The position numbers and the translations under genes were made by a program. The notes beneath the pieces are model-generated. The model saw only the letters and a program-made list of their open reading frames with translations. It ran no database searches and was not told the origin of the DNA. Shown in pieces: positions 8,038 through 11,900 of a DNA stretch of 11,900 bases; within the stretch, counting starts at the first letter, position 1, and each line of letters opens with the position of its first letter. Source of the stretch: CAZGUG01 sp964529035 (lineage in GTDB: Bacteria; Bacillota; Clostridia; Ch29); the NCBI GenBank assembly GCA_964529035.1, contig CAZGUG010000059.1, positions 1 through 11,900 on the forward strand, written 5' to 3'.

Positions 8038-8085
8038 ACGGATCATACATTTCCTAGATAATAAGTGTCTCCAACCTTACTGTTT

Positions 8086-9270
8086 TTATTCTCCGATTTC
8101 CTTGATTGTCTCGGCTATGGCCCGGGCCAAATGCGGTATAGATTCAAGCGCCTCTTCCATGGTATTAGCATTGCTTCCCACTTCTATCAGCGCCGAGTAG
8201 TCCGAAAGCTGTTGGTTGTACCTGCCGGTGGGCTTTTCCAGCACCTGCCGGCACAACCCCGGGCTTTGCCGGTTTATCTTATTTTTCAAAAGTTCTGCAA
8301 ACTTCCTTGTTTCGCTGCTGTTGGGGGCATCGGGTCCCCAGACCAACATAAGCCTTGCGGTATCTTTCCCGCCCAGTTTCATTGCGGACAGCGCCCTTGC
8401 CCGCTGCTGTTCCGCCTGGTTCCGCATGGGGAAAGCGTCCCGGTGTATGTCCAGTATAATTTTAATTGACGGGTATTTTGCCAGTACATTCCTGACTGAA
8501 TTAAGGGACCTTGCATAGGACGGAGTGTACTCGGGATAATCGTGAAAAGTGGTTATATGTACGGATTTAATTCCGTGCTTTGCCTCGAGCAGTTCCCGAA
8601 GCTCCCTGCCCACCCTAACCACCGAATACCGCGGGTCTATGGTCCTGTCAACGTCGGTCGGGGTATAGTTATATGCCTTGGACGGCCTGTAAGCTTCAGA
8701 GGTATGTGTATGATATATAAGCACAACCGGATTGTCCAGGTCCAGTGACGTTTTTGCCGGTGGTTGATACTGCATTCCCTGGCCGGTGTCCTCTCCTTCG
8801 CCAAACATGTCAAGCTTGATTTCACCGGGGCTGTACTGTTCCAGAATATCGTTCAAATCCTCCTCCGGGTCGTAAGGATTGCCGCGATTTATCATGCCGG
8901 GAATACCGCGGTTCGGGACCGGCAAATCGTAGCTTGCCATTATAGGAAGCTCCGCAACAATAAAGCTCTTCGGGTCTTTGTAGTTCAAAAGGGTAACCCT
9001 TTTTACCAGTTTTTCGAATACGGTTTCTTTGTTTTCCCCTTCGGTTCCGGCTTCCATTGCGGGGAAGGCCTTGTCCAAAACTGACCTTAAAAGGCTGCTT
9101 ATAAACTGACTGCCGTCCTTATGTGTTTCTGTATCCACCGGAGAGAACACCTCCACTGCGGAGCGCGACAAGTATATACCCCTTATTCCCGCTACCAAAA
9201 TCAAAAGGCCGATTATTACTGCTATAACAGCGGCCCATTTCCCCGGTTTTACTATCTTTATCCGTACCAA
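8086..9270 (-). CDS. spoIIP: Stage II sporulation protein P, peptidoglycan hydrolase
   Basis: SpoIIP is a membrane-anchored amidase/endopeptidase that, with SpoIID and SpoIIM, degrades peptidoglycan at the septum and drives forespore engulfment. From the TTG at 9270 the protein has 394 residues, close to the Bacillus protein. It has a short basic cytoplasmic tail, one membrane segment (about 12-32), a low-complexity linker, and the catalytic domain from about residue 180. Family landmarks are IYHTHTSEAY (185-194), ILDIHRDA (272-279) and RYNQQLSDYSALIEVGSNANT (350-370), which carry the conserved His, Asp and Glu residues expected of the zinc-dependent amidase fold. I prefer the TTG because GAGAGGTGG lies about 7 nt upstream and the membrane segment then falls near the N terminus, as in the family. 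An alternative in-frame ATG at 9327 (413 residues) has no ribosome binding site and sits inside a candidate promoter. gpr is upstream, separated by a strong terminator. Confidence 0.93.
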   Translation of the reverse strand: MVRIKIVKPGKWAAVIAVIIGLLILVAGIRGIYLSRSAVEVFSPVDTETHKDGSQFISSLLRSVLDKAFPAMEAGTEGENKETVFEKLVKRVTLLNYKDPKSFIVAELPIMASYDLPVPNRGIPGMINRGNPYDPEEDLNDILEQYSPGEIKLDMFGEGEDTGQGMQYQPPAKTSLDLDNPVVLIYHTHTSEAYRPSKAYNYTPTDVDRTIDPRYSVVRVGRELRELLEAKHGIKSVHITTFHDYPEYTPSYARSLNSVRNVLAKYPSIKIILDIHRDAFPMRNQAEQQRARALSAMKLGGKDTARLMLVWGPDAPNSSETRKFAELLKNKINRQSPGLCRQVLEKPTGRYNQQLSDYSALIEVGSNANTMEEALESIPHLARAIAETIKEIGE

Positions 9271-9276
9271 TATCGC

Positions 9277-9284
9277 CCACCTCT
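9277..9284 (-). promoter_or_regulatory. Ribosome binding site for spoIIP (TTG start)
   Basis: AGAGGTGG on the minus strand, 6 nt before a TTG codon at 9268-9270 that is in frame with SpoIIP. It is the only good Shine-Dalgarno sequence near the start of this gene. Confidence 0.7.
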
Positions 9285-9315
9285 CTTCTTTGGTCGGATT
9301 TTGTTTAACTATAAA

Positions 9316-9344
9316 AATATATTCCATTCAATAACCCAATATGT
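9316..9344 (-). promoter_or_regulatory. Candidate sigma-E promoter of spoIIP
   Basis: On the minus strand ACATATT (9338-9344) resembles the sigma-E -35 consensus KMATATT at six of seven positions. After a 14-bp spacer, AATATATT (9316-9323) matches the -10 consensus CATACAMT at five of eight. The spacing is right, and spoIIP is a known mother-cell sigma-E gene in Bacillus. The predicted start near 9309 lies upstream of the TTG start but downstream of the ATG at 9327. The region is A+T-rich, so a chance match is possible. Confidence 0.45.
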
Positions 9345-9358
9345 TTATTATAGTCCGT

Positions 9359-9402
9359 TAAAAAATAAGCACCGGTTTTAAAAAACCGGTGCTTATTTTT
9401 TA
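9359..9402 (-). terminator. Strong symmetrical hairpin terminator of gpr
   Basis: A perfect inverted repeat with arms 9359-9379 and 9382-9402 and only 2 bp between them. The core is ATAAGCACCGGTTTT and its complement, flanked by A and T runs, so it ends in a T tract on both strands. The gpr stop codon (TAA at 9400-9402) lies in the outer arm. It should end gpr transcripts and insulate spoIIP; structurally it would also stop plus-strand transcription. Confidence 0.93.
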
Positions 9403-10374
9403 GTTTATATACCTGTCCACATCCCCCGGGCCGATGGAAGGATGAAGATATATATTAAGCCCGTTGGCAAGTATCTTTGACATATCCCTTATCATGTCAT
9501 CGATTTCCTTTGGGGTAACCACAAGGCTTCCCACGTTGGGACTCAGAACTTCACGAATCAGGCTGTATTTGTCTTCATCCTGCATATTTTTTAATACCTG
9601 GTAAAACTCCTTTCCTTTGTCAGCCTTTTGTATCATCGCATCAACCACCATGTCTATGGTATCGCCGGCCATGGTTGCAGCGTCCACCACCGTTGGCACC
9701 CCAATGGCAATCACCGGTACTCCAAGGGTTTCACGGTCCAATGCCTTTCTCTTGTTACCTATACCGGAACCGGGACTGATACCGGTATCCGCAATCTGAA
9801 TGGTGGAGTTTATCCTTTCCATCCTCCTGGATGCCAGTGCATCAATGGCTATAACCCTGTCGGGTTTTATTCTTGAAACAATACCTTCAATTATCTCTCC
9901 GGTTTCAATGCCTGTAATCCCAAGCACCCCCGGTGAGACTGCGCAGACCGGCGAGACGCCTTCGTCAACCTGTTCCGGGAGGTATTCAAAAACATGCCTG
10001 GTTACCATAAGATGCGATACCACTTCCGGGCCCAGAGAATCCGGTGTTACATTCCAGTTGCCCAGACCCACCACCAGGGTTGTACTGTCTTTTTCAACGC
10101 CGGCTATTCTTGTGAGTTCCTCCGCCAGGGTTCTGCTTGCTTCTTCATATATATCCCTGTCTCTTTTCCTGATACCCTGTGCTTCTATGGTAATATAATT
10201 ACCCACAGGCTTATTCATAATCCGGGCGCCCACTTCCTCCTTAATAATCACCCGGGTGACCTTTATACCGCTGTCCTCGGATACATCCACCTTCACCCCC
10301 GGAATTTCCTGTTTGTTTTCTTCCCTGTACATCTCCCTCGCTTCCACCGCAAGGTCGGTTCTCTTGTTTAACAT
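9400..10374 (-). CDS. gpr: Germination protease GPR (spore protease, family A25)
   Basis: GPR is made as an inactive zymogen in the developing spore and, at germination, degrades the small acid-soluble proteins that coat spore DNA. The 324-residue product carries the family signatures. The processing-site region RTDLAVEA is at residues 5-12. NWNVTPDSLGP holds Asp112 and AIDALASRR holds Asp178, the equivalents of the two catalytic aspartates known in Bacillus megaterium GPR. Also present are GITGIETG, PGSGIGNKRK and GVPVIAIGVPTVVDA. If cleavage occurs before LAVEA as in Bacillus, the propeptide is only 7 residues. The ATG at 10374 has a GGGAGGTG ribosome binding site; between an upstream in-frame TAA and this ATG there is no other start codon. 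The protein is shorter than the Bacillus enzyme (about 370), mostly because of a shortened segment after VPTVVDA. It is followed by a terminator, then spoIIP. Confidence 0.97.
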   Translation of the reverse strand: MLNKRTDLAVEAREMYREENKQEIPGVKVDVSEDSGIKVTRVIIKEEVGARIMNKPVGNYITIEAQGIRKRDRDIYEEASRTLAEELTRIAGVEKDSTTLVVGLGNWNVTPDSLGPEVVSHLMVTRHVFEYLPEQVDEGVSPVCAVSPGVLGITGIETGEIIEGIVSRIKPDRVIAIDALASRRMERINSTIQIADTGISPGSGIGNKRKALDRETLGVPVIAIGVPTVVDAATMAGDTIDMVVDAMIQKADKGKEFYQVLKNMQDEDKYSLIREVLSPNVGSLVVTPKEIDDMIRDMSKILANGLNIYLHPSIGPGDVDRYIN

Positions 10375-10417
10375 GCCGCACCTCCCATAAAAATCTGGCC
10401 GTTTTTACTATTTGGAA

Positions 10418-10447
10418 TATAATTAATTGATTATCAAATATTAATAC
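10418..10447 (-). promoter_or_regulatory. Weak candidate forespore (sigma-G type) promoter of gpr
   Basis: On the minus strand GTATT (10443-10447) fits the sigma-G -35 GHATR at four of five positions. With an 18-bp spacer, AATTATA (10418-10424) fits the -10 CATNHTA at all but the first base. gpr is a forespore gene in Bacillus, and the position, about 45-70 bp upstream of the start codon, is suitable. The sequence is very A+T-rich, so this could be chance. Confidence 0.3.
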
Positions 10448-10490
10448 TGTATATATGTTTGGTCATGGTGCTTGTTTTTATGCAATAGTC

Positions 10491-10519
10491 TTGCTTTTTA
10501 AAAACAGTCATGGTAAAAT
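10491..10519 (+). promoter_or_regulatory. Extended -10 sigma-A promoter of rpsT
   Basis: TTGCTT (10491-10496), a 17-bp spacer and TAAAAT (10514-10519), with TG one base upstream of the -10 (TGGTAAAAT). The predicted start is near 10526, giving a leader of about 30 nt that carries the AAGGGGGTGGAG ribosome binding site (10541-10552) of rpsT. Confidence 0.8.
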
Positions 10520-10555
10520 ATCACTTGTTAATCCCGAAAAAAGGGGGTGGAGTAA

Positions 10556-10819
10556 ATGGCGAACATCAAATCCTCAGAAAAAAGAGCAAAAATCGCAAAG
10601 GTAAGAACCGCAAGGAACAGGTCTTACAAGTCCGCAATCAAGACCGCCACAAAGAAATTCGACATGGCAGTCAGTGCAGGTAATGCCGACGAAGCCAGGG
10701 CCGCCTTTATCAGGGTGGAGAAGCAACTGGACAAAGCAGCCTCAAAGGGTATTATCCATAAGAATACCGTCGCAAGAAAAAAATCCAAGCTTGCAAGAAG
10801 ACTCAACAAAGCCATATAA
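10556..10819 (+). CDS. rpsT: 30S ribosomal protein S20
   Basis: S20 binds 16S rRNA early in 30S assembly. The 87-residue, strongly basic, helical protein begins MANIKSSEKRAKIAKVRTARNRS and ends with the conserved IHKNTVARKKSKLARRLNK, both typical of bS20, at the usual length. It is the only plus-strand gene in the window, with its own promoter, a strong ribosome binding site 3-5 nt before the ATG, and a terminator right after it. It is divergent from gpr and convergent with holA, the same relative arrangement as in Bacillus. Confidence 0.98.
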   Translation: MANIKSSEKRAKIAKVRTARNRSYKSAIKTATKKFDMAVSAGNADEARAAFIRVEKQLDKAASKGIIHKNTVARKKSKLARRLNKAI

Positions 10820-10834
10820 TACCGCGAAAAAAAC

Positions 10835-10858
10835 AAGCGTACCAATTACAGTACGCTT
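10835..10858. terminator. Bidirectional terminator shared by rpsT and holA
   Basis: The inverted repeat AAGCGTAC (10835-10842) / GTACGCTT (10851-10858) has an 8-nt loop. It is followed by a T run on the plus strand and preceded by an A run, so the minus strand also ends in a T run (TTGTTTTTTT). It lies between the stop codons of the convergent genes rpsT and holA. Confidence 0.93.
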
Positions 10859-10871
10859 TTTTTAATTAGTG

Positions 10872-11900
10872 TTACAGGCCGGCCACAAACAGTTCAAGGG
10901 CAATCCACGGTTCTGTCCGGCCGCTTTTAATCCTGACCTCGGCTTCCCATAAGTCCCGAAGGGCTTTTTTCAAATCCCCTTCCGAATAGTTTTTTGACTG
11001 CCTTATCATCGAACCGATTACAAAGGGCGGCAAGCCCAGCCTTGACGCAACGGCTTTGTTCGAATAGCCCGCCTCCCTGAGGGCGGCTGCCTGGATCAGC
11101 AGTCTGAACTGTCTTGCCAGCATAGCCAGCACCCTGATGGGCGGCTCCCCGCTTTGTTTTAAGTCTGCAAGAAGTTTTACGGCGGTTCCGATGTCCCTGC
11201 CACCCACGGCATCCACCAGCCTGAAAATGTTTTTGTCCGGCCCCCTGGAAATTAGGGCTTCGATATCCTCTTTTCGTATTGTTTTTTTGCCTTTACAGTA
11301 TTCCACCAGTTTTTCTGTTTCGTTGGCTATATCATCCAGCGTTTTTTCACTGTCCCTTTCCAGGTAACCGGTTAGCATTAAAAACCTGCCAAGTGCCGCT
11401 GCGGACATGGATTTTCCGTTTGCCTCAAACTGTTTTTTCACCCACTTTTCAAATACATTAGGCTTAAGCCGTCCGAACTCGACCACCTCGCCAACGGACT
11501 TCAGCGTCTTGATAAACCTAGTGCGCATATCCGGCCTGCTCTTCGCATTTATCACCAGGCAGGAATACTCCGGAATCCTTATGAAGTATTCCTCTAAAAC
11601 GTCCATATCCTCGCGACCCAGGGCTCTTTTCCCCCCGGAGCCGAAGGCTGCATCCTTTACTATGACAAGTCTCCTTGGATTCATGAGGGGCAGGGTTTCC
11701 AAAGCGTTTATTATTGTATCCGCCGAAGCCTTATCCCCGTCAATGACAGTAAGGTTCAACTGCTCCAGGGACGGGGGTACCAGAATACCCCTGATCCTGT
11801 CCACCGCTTCCCTTTTCAGCAATTCTTCGCTGCCGTGGAAAAGATAAAGCCTGCCCACCTCTTTTCTTTTTAAGCTGCTGAAGAGTTCCTTCATTTCCAT
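10872..11900 (-). CDS. holA: DNA polymerase III, delta subunit (clamp loader)
   Basis: HolA is the delta subunit of the clamp loader, which opens the beta clamp and loads it on primed DNA. The 342-residue reading has the family plan. The N-terminal AAA+-like domain opens with RLYLFHGSEELLKREAVDRI (17-36) and contains RRLVIVKDA (76-84). A middle domain follows (about 140-220, containing VEFGRLKPNVFEKWVKKQF). The C-terminal collar helices carry the hallmark GEPPIRVLAMLARQFRLL (251-268) and end in ALELFVAGL. Family length is about 330-350, so it is essentially complete. The ATG at 11898-11900 is the last base triplet in the window, so its ribosome binding site cannot be seen. A second ATG two codons in (11894) or a start beyond the edge cannot be excluded. 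It converges on rpsT. Confidence 0.95.
   Translation of the reverse strand: MEMKELFSSLKRKEVGRLYLFHGSEELLKREAVDRIRGILVPPSLEQLNLTVIDGDKASADTIINALETLPLMNPRRLVIVKDAAFGSGGKRALGREDMDVLEEYFIRIPEYSCLVINAKSRPDMRTRFIKTLKSVGEVVEFGRLKPNVFEKWVKKQFEANGKSMSAAALGRFLMLTGYLERDSEKTLDDIANETEKLVEYCKGKKTIRKEDIEALISRGPDKNIFRLVDAVGGRDIGTAVKLLADLKQSGEPPIRVLAMLARQFRLLIQAAALREAGYSNKAVASRLGLPPFVIGSMIRQSKNYSEGDLKKALRDLWEAEVRIKSGRTEPWIALELFVAGL

Noticed and set aside
8023..8046. Extended start of the small protein at ATG 8046
   Set aside because: It would translate the strong ribosome binding site of the ATG at 8022 and has only a weak one itself. Not fully excluded.
9347..9352. TATAAT box on the minus strand upstream of spoIIP as a sigma-A promoter
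   Set aside because: The -35 position at 17 bp falls in the terminator stem and reads CCGGTG, with no similarity to TTGACA and no TG extension.
10624..10845. Minus-strand open frame of 73 codons opposite rpsT
   Set aside because: It is antisense to a certain S20 gene and runs through the shared terminator region; no ribosome binding site or motif.
1..11900. CRISPR, tRNA/rRNA, insertion sequence or novel defence-type system
   Set aside because: No spaced repeats, transposase-like frames, structural RNA signatures or foreign-looking gene block were seen; nearly all of the window is accounted for by conserved core genes with short intergenic gaps (the longest is 181 bp).

Overview
This is an ordinary, conserved chromosomal core region of a spore-forming low-to-mid G+C Firmicute, most likely a member of the Clostridia. 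Three things point there: the Gram-positive-type DnaK (it lacks the extra N-terminal insertion of proteobacterial DnaK), a hrcA-first heat-shock operon under a CIRCE operator, and two endospore-specific genes (gpr, spoIIP). The gene order holA / rpsT / gpr / spoIIP / small membrane protein / lepA / hemW / hrcA / grpE / dnaK matches the well-known Bacillus subtilis block. The main difference is an additional uncharacterised membrane-anchored protein gene between the small yqxA-position gene and lepA. Every gene is on the minus strand except rpsT.

Layout from right to left, the direction of most transcription. holA (DNA polymerase III delta) enters from the right edge and converges with rpsT (ribosomal protein S20, plus strand); they share a bidirectional terminator at about 10835-10858. 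rpsT has a clear extended -10 housekeeping promoter. The 181-bp rpsT/gpr gap is divergent. gpr (germination protease) ends inside a very strong, nearly loop-less 21-bp hairpin terminator. spoIIP follows as a new unit; I place its start at an internal TTG with a strong ribosome binding site, preceded by a plausible sigma-E promoter. A small one-TM protein and a 457-residue secreted/anchored protein of unknown function follow and could be co-transcribed with spoIIP. They end at a T-rich intrinsic terminator (6211-6252).

lepA (EF4) starts a new unit from an extended -10 promoter and is followed 12 bp later by hemW (haem chaperone-type radical SAM protein). No terminator separates hemW from the heat-shock operon. 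Twenty bases past the hemW stop is a textbook sigma-A promoter followed by a perfect CIRCE inverted repeat, then hrcA, grpE and dnaK (cut by the left edge; dnaJ expected beyond it). HrcA binding to CIRCE would repress its own operon, and GrpE and DnaK form the chaperone pair.

I found no mobile elements, CRISPR, tRNA/rRNA or evidence of a novel defence-type system. The items most worth a second look are the two uncharacterised proteins beside spoIIP, the re-assigned spoIIP start with its candidate sporulation promoter, and the very short GPR propeptide.
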